From Arthrobacter glacialis (GTDB lineage Bacteria; Actinomycetota; Actinomycetes; Actinomycetales; Micrococcaceae), in assembly GCF_002909445.1 (NCBI RefSeq), contig NZ_PPXC01000001.1:310001-374000 (forward strand): 64,000 nucleotides of DNA, given 5' to 3'. Below are positions 53,631-63,045 of the stretch, one piece after another. Each line of letters begins with the position of its first letter. The stretch's first letter is position 1. The notes beneath the pieces are model-generated. The model did not search any database. It was not told the origin of the DNA and saw only the letters and a list, made by a program, of their open reading frames with translations. A program made the position numbers and the translations under genes.

Positions 53631-54578
53631 CTAGTCCAGGTGGATGTCCAGGTCTTTCCAGAGCTGTTGGGAGCGGCGGATGGTCTCCCGGCTGCGCTCC
53701 GGGTGGGCGGCCTGCATGCCGGCGAGCAGGCCGTACACCACGGAGGTGGTGGCCGTGACGGACTGGAAGAACGCGATGCCCTCGGAGGGGACAATCAGCA
53801 AATGCTCAGCAATGGCGGCCAGCCGGCCGCGGCGCATGTCGCTGATGGCGATGATGGTGGCCCCTGCCCGGTGCGCAGACTCGGCGGCGGCAATCATCTG
53901 GCCAATGGAGCGCCAAATGTTGATGACCACCATGACGTCGCCCGGTCCCAGCGAGTTCGTGCTGGTCACCAAGTGGACGCCCGCCCGGCTTTCAACGCTG
54001 ATGGGGTACCCCATGGTGGCCCCCAGGTGGGCCATGACACCCGCGGGTGCGGCGTAGGAGCCATGGCCCACCACCAGGATCGACTTCGCCGCGGCCAGCG
54101 TGGCGATGGTGGCCTCGACCTCGGCCGGCTCATTGCTGTCCAGGGTTAGGCGGAGGTTTTCAATGTCCCGGGTCAAGGCAGCCCGCAGGGGGCTGCTGTG
54201 CTCGCCGTGCTGGACCAAGGTGTCCTCGGTGGAAATCTTCACCAGATACCGTGAGCGCAATTCGCGCTGCAGATCCGGCCAGCCCGCAAATCCCAGGGCC
54301 TGGGCGGCGCGGACCACGGTGGAGTTGTTGACCTGGGCACGGGCGGCAATTTCCGCAATTTCGGCATAGGAGGCCAGTTGCGGGTTGCGCATGATCACAT
54401 CCGCAACCCGGCTCTGGGCCTTGGGGAGGGCCGTGCCAGCCATGATGTCATCGAGCCAATCAACGCCGGGCCCGGTGGGGTCCATGCGGGTGTGAGTGGC
54501 ATCTGCGTCGGGGTCCGCTGCGGGGCTCGGCAACGTGGCATCAGGCACATTCGCGGGCTGGGGTGTTAGGTGGGTCAC
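53631..54578 (-). CDS. RpiR/MurR family transcriptional regulator
   Basis: 315 aa from a GTG; a shorter start around Met32 is possible. The N-terminal HTH_6 domain (YAEIAEIAARAQVNNSTVVR, then ALGFAGWPDLQREL) is followed by a SIS sugar-phosphate-binding domain (LVVGHGSYAAPAGVMAHLGA, GDVMVVINIW). RpiR proteins bind phosphosugars; here the operon has no sugar genes, so an amino-sugar or other phosphate ligand is uncertain. It is first in the operon; twin palindromes cover its start. No Shine-Dalgarno; CATAAT is six bases before the GTG. Confidence 0.88.
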   Translation of the reverse strand: MTHLTPQPANVPDATLPSPAADPDADATHTRMDPTGPGVDWLDDIMAGTALPKAQSRVADVIMRNPQLASYAEIAEIAARAQVNNSTVVRAAQALGFAGWPDLQRELRSRYLVKISTEDTLVQHGEHSSPLRAALTRDIENLRLTLDSNEPAEVEATIATLAAAKSILVVGHGSYAAPAGVMAHLGATMGYPISVESRAGVHLVTSTNSLGPGDVMVVINIWRSIGQMIAAAESAHRAGATIIAISDMRRGRLAAIAEHLLIVPSEGIAFFQSVTATTSVVYGLLAGMQAAHPERSRETIRRSQQLWKDLDIHLD

Positions 54579-54581
54579 TCC

Positions 54582-54627
54582 GCAATTATGATTGCAGAAT
54601 TAAAGTTTTGCAATCCCAATTGCAAAA
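54582..54627. promoter_or_regulatory. Twin RpiR operator palindromes
   Basis: GCAAT-TATG-ATTGC (54582-54595) and TTTTGCAAT-CCCA-ATTGCAAAA (54606-54627) share the core GCAAT-N4-ATTGC. Their centres are 28 bp apart. The first overlaps the -10 (CATAAT) of the rpiR-type gene. This is strong evidence for autoregulation of the operon by the RpiR protein. Confidence 0.75.
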
Positions 54628-54759
54628 TGTCCATTTTTGGACACATCCTGCGCCTGCGGTGGCGTGGAGCGGGGGAACTCTGGGCGCACGCAACTCGACG
54701 CTGGCACACAGGAGTATGCCGGCGTCGAAGGTTGGGCGATGTTAGTTAGCAGGCGGGGC

Positions 54760-55656
54760 TTACGGCTGGGGTTCGAGCATAAGGCGCCGGTTCTCGGCAA
54801 ACGCGTCCGCCGTGTGCTCGTCGAAGGCAGCGCAGTGGCCACCCACCAGGGCCTCCACGGCTGCCTCGATGCGGGGAGTTTCCGCGGCCTGGCCGGCCTG
54901 GATCTGGCCGACAGGCCCCACCACGATGTAGCCCCACTCGTACAGTGCATCGCAGCCCAGGGCGCAGGTCAGCATGGCATTGGACGCGTAGTCCATGCGT
55001 TCCTGATCGTTGCATTCGGGGCGGGGTTTGATGTGGCCAGCAATCAGCAACCGGGCCGGGTACTGTTCGCCACACAGGGCGCACGGGGCAGTCAGGCGTC
55101 CCCGCAGCAAGTTCTTGCGCAGATGGGCCTGTTCCAAGCGGATGGTCGTCAGGGTCTTTTCATCCGGCTCATCGGCGCCCCACACGCTGCCGGGCAGGCC
55201 GCGCAGGCTTGTTGCCGACGATTGCGGGGCTGTGACACCAGCCTCGGCCAGAAGCTCCTGCCCCTCCTCGACGGAAAGGGCGGAAATGTAGCGCTGCGCA
55301 GGTTTGCCGGCTGCATTGAAGGGTCCGGGCCCGCCGTCGGCCGTGATGTCGGCTGCGCGTTGGCGGTGCAGCTGCAAGTTTTCTGCCAGCGGGTGTGTAC
55401 GCACCAACCAGCCTTGGTCGGGTTCTTCGAGATGCTTCTCATATCCCGCAGGGCGCGGACTGTCCTGCCACTGGTCCGTGACCACGCTAATGGCCCGCAC
55501 GTAGGGGCCGAAGTAGTTGAACACCACGTCGCCCTTGCGAAGTTCCTTGATGATCTCCCGCTCTGCATCCCCGTCGGGGGCCGGGCAACTCCAGAGGGTT
55601 CCATCGTCGATGGCTGACTCATAGTTGCGGCCGTGGCTGACCCACCAGTAATTCAT
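54760..55656 (-). CDS. EVE-domain HNH endonuclease (putative modification-dependent restriction enzyme)
   Basis: 298 aa from an ATG with AGGAG eight bases upstream. The N-terminal ~110 residues look like an EVE/PUA-type modified-base reader: MNYWWVSHGRNYE, LRKGDVVFNYFGPYVRAIS. A ~70-residue linker follows. The C-terminal part is an HNH nuclease: CALCGEQYPARLLIAGHIKPR, then NAMLTCALGCDALYEWGYI, with the catalytic histidine in AGHIKP. Standalone EVE-HNH proteins are predicted type IV-like enzymes that cut DNA with modified bases. No methylase or other defence gene is adjacent. Confidence 0.8.
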   Translation of the reverse strand: MNYWWVSHGRNYESAIDDGTLWSCPAPDGDAEREIIKELRKGDVVFNYFGPYVRAISVVTDQWQDSPRPAGYEKHLEEPDQGWLVRTHPLAENLQLHRQRAADITADGGPGPFNAAGKPAQRYISALSVEEGQELLAEAGVTAPQSSATSLRGLPGSVWGADEPDEKTLTTIRLEQAHLRKNLLRGRLTAPCALCGEQYPARLLIAGHIKPRPECNDQERMDYASNAMLTCALGCDALYEWGYIVVGPVGQIQAGQAAETPRIEAAVEALVGGHCAAFDEHTADAFAENRRLMLEPQP

Positions 55657-55809
55657 TTTTGTAACTCCTAGCGTCCTCGCATGGCATTCGGCGTTCCGTT
55701 TCAGCCTAGCCCCTAGGGTGCCCGGGTGGGCAGAATGTGCAGCTCATGGCAGAATTGGGGATGGCCCGGGTGCAGACGGGTCCAGTGATAATACAGCCGA
55801 CAGGCCCAA

Positions 55810-55823
55810 CCTCCTTGCGGAGG
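55810..55823 (+). promoter_or_regulatory. Hairpin covering a ribosome binding site in the transporter leader
   Basis: CCTCC-TTGC-GGAGG forms a 5-bp stem whose right arm is a perfect Shine-Dalgarno sequence. The SD lies seven bases before an ATG at 55831 that opens an out-of-frame leader reading frame, 40 bp upstream of the transporter's own ATG. The arrangement could control translation. It does not match the preQ1-I consensus. The rest of 55657-55870 shows only a possible GATAAT -10 near 55787. Confidence 0.4.
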
Positions 55824-55870
55824 CGCCGGTATGAGCAAACCACTTAGCTACAGAAATTTGAGACTTCATC

Positions 55871-56593
55871 ATGTCCTCGCTGCAAAGCAACGCTTCGGCA
55901 ACCCCTCTTTCATCAGGCGCCCGCGCCACACCCTCCTTCGCCGCCGTCGGAAGTCCCTACTTTGGGATCCTGTTGGCGTGCATGGCAGTGATTGTTATTC
56001 TCTCCAACATTGGCGCCTCCAAGGGCGTGCTTTTTGGGCCCATCGTGACCGACGGCGGGTTCTTCCTGTTCCCGTTCGCCTACATATTGGGTGATGTCAT
56101 CAGCGAGATTTATGGTTTCAAGGTGGCCCGCAAAGCCATTCTGACCACCTTTGCGCTGTCCATTTTCGCTTCCCTGACCTACTGGGTGATCATTGCGCTG
56201 CCCGGATTCACCGACGACTACGGAGTCACCAAGCAGCAGGCAATGGAAGACGCGCTGGGGCCGGTGCCGCAAATTGTGCTGGCCAGCCTGCTCGCGTTCC
56301 TGGCCGGGCAAACCATCAATTCCACGATCATGGTCAGGCTCAAAGCGCGTCACGGCGAACGTAAACTGTGGGCCCGTCTCATGGGCTCCAGTGGTGTTGG
56401 CGAATTTGTTGACACGCTGATCTTCTGCGCCATTGCCGCGCCCGTCATTGGCATTGTGGGCTTCGGGATGTTCGCCAACTACGTGGTGGTGGGCTTTGTG
56501 TACAAGGTGGGTTTGCAGTACCTGCTGATCCCCGTCACCGCTGCCGCGATCGGCTGGTTCAAGCGCCACGAGCCGACGTACGTCGCGGCCTAA
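55871..56593 (+). CDS. Queuosine precursor transporter (VUT/YhhQ family)
   Basis: 240 aa with six predicted membrane helices. Family motifs: VILSNIGASKGVLF in the first helix, FPFAYILGDVISEIYGFKVAR, FLAGQTINSTIMVRLKAR and SSGVGEFVDTLIF. VUT proteins import preQ0/preQ1 or queuine for tRNA modification. It converges on the tRNA-guanine transglycosylase gene, which supports that role. The ATG has only a weak GAG upstream, while a leader frame 40 bp earlier has a strong SD, so the true start is uncertain. Confidence 0.88.
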   Translation: MSSLQSNASATPLSSGARATPSFAAVGSPYFGILLACMAVIVILSNIGASKGVLFGPIVTDGGFFLFPFAYILGDVISEIYGFKVARKAILTTFALSIFASLTYWVIIALPGFTDDYGVTKQQAMEDALGPVPQIVLASLLAFLAGQTINSTIMVRLKARHGERKLWARLMGSSGVGEFVDTLIFCAIAAPVIGIVGFGMFANYVVVGFVYKVGLQYLLIPVTAAAIGWFKRHEPTYVAA

Positions 56594-56627
56594 AAGACCA
56601 CATCGGCAGCAAATTTCGGTGGCGGGC

Positions 56628-58762
<2,135 letters not shown>

Positions 58763-58815
58763 GGAAGGTAATCTACGCCGGATACGCGAAACCGGCTAGT
58801 GTGGCGCGCGGACTG

Positions 58816-59355
58816 CTACCGGCCCAAGCCCGCATAGGAGATGGCCTGGCGCACCAGAGCCCCGCGGCCGCCCACAAATTCCGATTGCACATCCTCGCTG
58901 AGCACCTCTTCGGGCGTCATCCAGGTCAGTTCCAGGGCGTCCTGGCGTGGTTCGCATTCGCCCGTGACGGGGATGACGTACACCATGGCCACAGCGTGCT
59001 GGCGTTCGTCCGTGAAACCGGTCTCTGAAGGGGACGGCAAATACTCGGCCACCGTGAACGGCAGCGGACTGACAGGCAGCTGCGGGAACGCCAGCGGGCC
59101 CAAGTCCTTTTCAATGTGGCGGATCAGCGCGGCCCGGATGGTCTCGCGGTACAGCACACGCCCCGAGACCAAGGTGCGCACCATGGCGCCTTCCTCGTCA
59201 GCCTGGAGCAGCAAACCAATTTCGTTGACATAGCCCAGCGGGTCGATGCGCACCGGAACCACCTCCACATAAACCATGGGAAGTCGGTTGCGGGCCTCAT
59301 ACAGGTCTTCGTTGGACAGCCAGCCGGGATATGGATCAGGAGTACGGACGCTCAT
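58816..59355 (-). CDS. DUF4916 family NUDIX-like hydrolase
   Basis: 179 aa. It begins with PDPYPGWLSNEDLYEARNRLP, the DUF4916 start (cited in part), and carries a degenerate NUDIX-type region: LVSGRVLYRETIRAALIRHI replaces the classical GX5EX7REUXEEXGU box, with ELTWMTPEEV near the end. Catalytic competence is therefore uncertain. It lies 54 bp downstream of a VOC gene on the same strand, and the SRPBCC gene follows. The likely role is nucleotide or small-phosphate hydrolysis by family analogy. Confidence 0.75.
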   Translation of the reverse strand: MSVRTPDPYPGWLSNEDLYEARNRLPMVYVEVVPVRIDPLGYVNEIGLLLQADEEGAMVRTLVSGRVLYRETIRAALIRHIEKDLGPLAFPQLPVSPLPFTVAEYLPSPSETGFTDERQHAVAMVYVIPVTGECEPRQDALELTWMTPEEVLSEDVQSEFVGGRGALVRQAISYAGLGR

Positions 59356-59410
59356 ACCTAAGTTCTACCCCATCCGCGCCCCACTCGCCGCCTCCGTTCC
59401 GCTAAGCGCA

Positions 59411-60082
59411 TCAAAATTCCAGCGAATCCACAATCCGAAGGGTTCCGCCGTGCGGGTTTTGGACCACCACAACGTCCCCGTCAAGGGAGGCCGGCACCCC
59501 CGCAGCGGCGAGTTGGGCAGCCAAGGCGGTGAGGTCGCCGTCGTACTTAAATCCAAGTTCGACGCCGGAGCCCTCACCCAGGCGGGCGGCCGTCAGACCG
59601 CCGTTCTTGGCGTGAAAGAGGGTGGGCGCGTCGGGACGCCCGGCCACCGGCCTCGCGCCGATGTCCGCCAGGACCTTTTCAGCCTCCCCGACATCCGGGG
59701 CGCTCCACAGCTGCACCACCGTCAGAGGGCTGGTGGCTGGCTCGGCGGAGGGGGTGTCCACCACGGGGTCGGCCAGGAACGTGAAACCGTCCGGGGCAAT
59801 GACGCGCGCGGTGGGGCCGTGGCCGGAATCAACCAGCTCGGCGTGCGTCCCATCGGCAAGCGTGCGGCGGACAAAGATCGGGGCGTCACGGATTTCAAAG
59901 CCCAGCGCAGCAGTGCCGTCCTGCTCCCCTGGAAGGACCCCCTGCAGACCAACTTTTCCGTTACCTGAATCGAAGACCTGCCAATCGCCGGCGTCCTGGA
60001 CACGCCACATGCCCAGCGCAAGCAGCAGTTGCGAGTACTCAGCGAGCTTTGAGGTGTAGAGGACTGGACGGGCGCGCAGCAT
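59411..60082 (-). CDS. VOC family protein with two modules
   Basis: 223 aa from an ATG with AGGAG five bases upstream; a frame reaching 60112 is less likely. Two glyoxalase-like modules are seen, at about residues 3-108 (VLYTSKLAEYSQLLLALGMW, GFTFLADPV) and 115-222 (VVQLWSAPDVGEAEKVLADI, VVVQNPHGGTLRIVD). Metal-binding His/Glu positions are poorly conserved. Role unknown; possibly a ligand-binding or resistance protein. Confidence 0.85.
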   Translation of the reverse strand: MLRARPVLYTSKLAEYSQLLLALGMWRVQDAGDWQVFDSGNGKVGLQGVLPGEQDGTAALGFEIRDAPIFVRRTLADGTHAELVDSGHGPTARVIAPDGFTFLADPVVDTPSAEPATSPLTVVQLWSAPDVGEAEKVLADIGARPVAGRPDAPTLFHAKNGGLTAARLGEGSGVELGFKYDGDLTALAAQLAAAGVPASLDGDVVVVQNPHGGTLRIVDSLEF

Positions 60083-60142
60083 GGTCTCTCCTGAAGAAGT
60101 GTTTACTTCCAATTATCAACCCAACGGCGCCCATCGTGGCGA

Positions 60143-60148
60143 TATTGT
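60143..60148 (+). promoter_or_regulatory. Leaderless -10 element for the YdeI gene
   Basis: TATTGT lies six bases before the ATG at 60155, and no Shine-Dalgarno sequence is present. The spacing matches the other leaderless candidates in the window. Confidence 0.5.
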
Positions 60149-60154
60149 TGGACC

Positions 60155-60754
60155 ATGGTTGAACTTCCGGAGCTGCTCCTTGCCGACGCCGGTGCCTGGC
60201 GGGCGTGGCTGAGCGAAAATCACGCCTCAAGTCCCGGCGTCCGCTTGGTGCTGCACAAAAAGGGCGGTTCCGTGACGGAGCTCAGCTATGCGGGGGCCCT
60301 CGATGCGGCACTGTGTTTTGGCTGGATTGACGGGGTTGCGGGTAAGCGCGACGACGGCAGTCACCTGCGGCGGTTTACCCCGCGCACCAAGTCCAGCAAG
60401 TGGTCCAAGATCAATACGGGCCATTTTGACCGGCTGGTTGACGCCGGCCTGATGGAAGCTGCAGGGCGTGCGGCCGCCGATGCCGCCAAGGCGGATGGAC
60501 GCTGGGAAGCTGCCTATGAGGGGCAGGCCAGTGCCGAGTTTCCCGCGGACTTGGCGGCTGCCATTGCGGCAAATCCACAGGCGCAGGCCATGTTTGACGT
60601 GCTCACGGCCACCAACAGGTATGCCCTGATTTACCGCACCACCAGCGTCAAGACGCCGACTATCAGGGCAGCAAACGTTGCACGCTTTGTGCAGATGCTT
60701 GCCAGCGGCGAGACTCCGTACCCGCAAAAACGCAAGCCTGCCGGCGCGACGTAG
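60155..60754 (+). CDS. YdeI/OmpD-associated family protein
   Basis: 199 aa. It opens with ELLLADAGAWRAWLSENH and shows CFGWIDGVAGKRDDGSHLRRFTPR (cited in part), KSSKWSKINTGHFDRLV and a C-terminal TNRYALIYRTTSVKTP. This is the full-length YdeI-type protein, linked to bacteriocin or peptide protection in enterobacteria, but with no known enzymatic role. Composition is native, unlike the YdeI-domain gene at 23702-24325. The divergent VOC gene starts 72 bp away. Confidence 0.85.
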   Translation: MVELPELLLADAGAWRAWLSENHASSPGVRLVLHKKGGSVTELSYAGALDAALCFGWIDGVAGKRDDGSHLRRFTPRTKSSKWSKINTGHFDRLVDAGLMEAAGRAAADAAKADGRWEAAYEGQASAEFPADLAAAIAANPQAQAMFDVLTATNRYALIYRTTSVKTPTIRAANVARFVQMLASGETPYPQKRKPAGAT

Positions 60755-60759
60755 CACTG

Positions 60760-60807
60760 CCCGGCACCGGTGTGGCCCGGCACCGGTGTGGCCCGGCGCG
60801 GCACGGC
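60760..60807. repeat. 16-bp tandem repeat CCCGGCACCGGTGTGG
   Basis: Two perfect copies (60760-60775 and 60776-60791) and a diverged third (from 60792) lie between the convergent YdeI and Lrp genes. The unit contains the palindrome CCGGCACCGG-like core and may fold; it could act in termination or simply be a slippage product. Confidence 0.75.
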
Positions 60808-61296
60808 CTACTGGGCGAGCACCCCAACGCCGTCGCGCGCCTCGAAAATCAGCTGGGTCTCGGTTTGGCGCACCACCCGGTGGACGGTGATGTGTTTGAG
60901 CACCAGATCGCGCAGGGCCTCGGGATTCTCCGCCGCCACGTGCAGGTGGAAGTCATCTTCACCGGCGACATGAAACGCGGCGATGACGCCGGGAACCTGC
61001 GTCAGCTGACTGTACAAGGTGTTCACATGCTCGGCGTTGTGGCTGCCCAGCCGCACCTTGACAATGGCTTGCAGTGGGAATCCCAGCGCCTCAAGGCTCA
61101 GCTTGACCCGGGTTCCCACAATGACACCGGCGTCCCTGAGCGTTCGCAGCCGGTATGCGCAGGTGGACTCGGCAAGGCCCAGCCGTGAGGCAATGGCCTT
61201 GTTGGTGAGGCCGCTGTCCGTGAGCAACGCCCGCAGGATGGCCAGATCCAGGGGATCCAGTCCGGCAGCACCCTTGGGTGTTTGTGCTTTCTGCAA
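60808..61296 (-). CDS. Lrp/AsnC family transcriptional regulator
   Basis: 162 aa from a TTG with GGGAGG five bases upstream. The HTH is AILRALLTDSGLTNKAIASR then LAESTCAYRLRTLRDAGVI; the RAM ligand domain follows with FHVAGEDDFHLHV. It is divergent from the cystathionine-gamma-synthase-family gene at 61410, which it probably controls in response to an amino acid, most likely methionine or a related compound (inference). Confidence 0.9.
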   Translation of the reverse strand: MQKAQTPKGAAGLDPLDLAILRALLTDSGLTNKAIASRLGLAESTCAYRLRTLRDAGVIVGTRVKLSLEALGFPLQAIVKVRLGSHNAEHVNTLYSQLTQVPGVIAAFHVAGEDDFHLHVAAENPEALRDLVLKHITVHRVVRQTETQLIFEARDGVGVLAQ

Positions 61297-61370
61297 GGTG
61301 CCTCCCGTAGAGCCGGTATCCCTTGGTGGAAATGCTTGATTTGGCTCACTTTATTACTCATTCATTCAAA

Positions 61371-61380
61371 TATCTAGATA
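61371..61380. promoter_or_regulatory. Palindrome in the Lrp/PLP-enzyme intergenic region
   Basis: TATCTAGATA is a perfect 10-bp palindrome in an AT-rich 113-bp divergent promoter region, with imperfectly matching flanks (CATTCAAA left, AATGTTG right). It is the likely centre of the Lrp site. Confidence 0.4.
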
Positions 61381-61409
61381 AATGTTGTTCACACGTTCAT
61401 TGTTGAGCC

Positions 61410-62660
61410 ATGAATAGCGAATTTTTGAACCCCGATTCCGTGGCCGTGCATGGTGGCCGTGAGGACCTGCAGGCGCTGGGTGTCCACGCGCTTCCCCTTG
61501 ACCTGTCCACCACGAACCCGCTTCCCGACATTGAACGGGGCGGGGATTCCTATGAGTCCATGGCGCTCGGCGGGCATCCCCTGGCCGACGGCGGCTCCGT
61601 GTACGCGCGGTTGTGGAACCCCACGGTTGCCCGCTTTGAATGCGCCCTGGCCCAATTGGAAAAGGCGCAGGCGGGGGTTGCCTTCTCCTCGGGGATGGCA
61701 GCCATGACCGCTGCCATCCTGGCCAGCAAGGCCACCGCCCACGTCACGGCCCAAGATGGTGGACGCAGCACCGGCCAGCCGCATGTGGTTGCCGTTCGTC
61801 CGCTGTACGGCGGCACCGACCACCTCCTGGCCTCCGGCCTCTTGGGAGTGGAGGTGACCTTCTGCACGGAAAACGAGGTTGCCGCCGCCATGCGCAACAG
61901 CACCGTCCTGGTGGTTTTGGAAACGCCGGCAAACCCCACCCTTGATCTGGTCGACATTCGCAACGTGGTGGCTCAGGCGGGCGGCGTGGACGTCCTGGTC
62001 GACAACACCTTCGCCACGCCCATCCTGCAAAACCCCATCAGCCTGGGTGCCGCCATGTCCCTGCACAGCGCCACCAAGTACATTGGCGGCCACGGCGATG
62101 CCGTGGGTGGTGTCATCGCCTGCAGCGAGAAAACCGCAGAAGCGCTGCGCCGGGTCCGCGCCATCACCGGGGCCATCTTGCACCCGCTGGGAGCGTACTT
62201 GCTGCACCGCGGCCTGACCACGCTGCCCATTCGTGTGCGCAGTCAGCAAGAGAGCGCCCGTGTCATTGCCGCCTGGCTGGCCAACCATCCGGCGGTGGAG
62301 AAGGTCTATTTCCCGGGGAGCGACGGCGATCCACGGTCCCTGCTGCAGCACCAGATGCGTGGTCCCGGAGCCATGGTTGCGATCACCCTGCGCGGCGGCT
62401 TTGACGCGGCCAACCGATTTACCTCGGCCGTGCAACTGTTCACCCATGCGGTTTCGCTGGGCGGCGTGGACTCACTCATCCAGCACCCCGCCGCGCTCAC
62501 CCACCGCCCGGTTGCCCCGGAGGCCCGGCCTGGTGCCAACCTTGTCCGCCTCTCGATCGGTCTGGAGGACGTTGCTGACCTCATCGCCGATCTGGACCAG
62601 GCGCTCAGCCCGCTGGGGTGCTCCGCGTCGGACCCCCGGGTGGAAGCCGCGGTGCTGTAG
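61410..62660 (+). CDS. Trans-sulfuration PLP enzyme (cystathionine gamma-synthase / methionine gamma-lyase family)
   Basis: 416 aa. Cys/Met-metabolism fold: VYARLWNPTVARFECALAQL, FSSGMAAMTAAILA, RPLYGGTDHLL, VVLETPANPTLDLVD, VDNTFATPILQNP and the PLP lysine in SLHSATKYIGGHGDAVGG (about residue 221). The C-terminal SLGGVDSLIQHPAALTH matches the substrate loop. It could synthesise cystathionine or cleave methionine/homocysteine; the AsnC partner favours a catabolic methionine gamma-lyase role. The ATG has no clear SD. Confidence 0.88.
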   Translation: MNSEFLNPDSVAVHGGREDLQALGVHALPLDLSTTNPLPDIERGGDSYESMALGGHPLADGGSVYARLWNPTVARFECALAQLEKAQAGVAFSSGMAAMTAAILASKATAHVTAQDGGRSTGQPHVVAVRPLYGGTDHLLASGLLGVEVTFCTENEVAAAMRNSTVLVVLETPANPTLDLVDIRNVVAQAGGVDVLVDNTFATPILQNPISLGAAMSLHSATKYIGGHGDAVGGVIACSEKTAEALRRVRAITGAILHPLGAYLLHRGLTTLPIRVRSQQESARVIAAWLANHPAVEKVYFPGSDGDPRSLLQHQMRGPGAMVAITLRGGFDAANRFTSAVQLFTHAVSLGGVDSLIQHPAALTHRPVAPEARPGANLVRLSIGLEDVADLIADLDQALSPLGCSASDPRVEAAVL

Positions 62661-62667
62661 GGGAAAA

Positions 62668-63045
62668 ATGGGCATCGCGGTCTGGGACCAGTCCGTCCAC
62701 AGCTGGTTCGTGGCCCGGCGCAGTCATGGGGCACCGATCCTCTGGGAAATCGTCACCGCGGTGGTGCTCGCGTACCTGTTGCTTTCGCGCCACAGCACCA
62801 CCGTGCTCCGGGCGGTTGCGGTGATTGCCGCCGTCGTGCTGATCCCGGCGGTAGCCATCAGCCGGCTCTACCTGGGCTTTCACTGGTTCAGCGTCGTCAT
62901 GGCCTCCGTGGCGCTGGCTGTGGTGATGCTGGGGCGGGTCCTGGCTGTGGACACGTGGCAGCCGCTGCAAAAATACTCCATCGCTGCACGGCGGCCGAAA
63001 GCTGTTCCGGAGCCTGCCCGGCAACTGCCGCAGCCGTCTCCCTGA
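62668..63045 (+). pseudogene. PAP2-family phosphatase, internally deleted
   Basis: 125 aa from an ATG with AGGGG upstream. It begins WDQSVHSWFVARRSHGAPIL like PAP2 phosphatases (cited in part) and has the third phosphatase motif as SRLYLGFHWFSVV. The first two motifs (KxxxxxxRP and PSGH) and about 90 residues between are missing, and the aspartate after the motif-3 histidine is not conserved. The last 149 bases overlap the convergent GH76 gene. I read it as a dead or non-catalytic remnant. Confidence 0.6.

Noticed and set aside
55780-55870. preQ1 riboswitch in the leader of the queuosine-precursor transporter
   Set aside because: CTTAGCTACA resembles part of the preQ1-I loop, but the required P1 stem and the A-rich tail are missing, so only an unnamed leader hairpin is reported.
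62233-62667. Upstream extension of the PAP2 frame
   Set aside because: This part is an alternative frame within the trans-sulfuration enzyme gene; PAP2-like sequence begins only at 62668.
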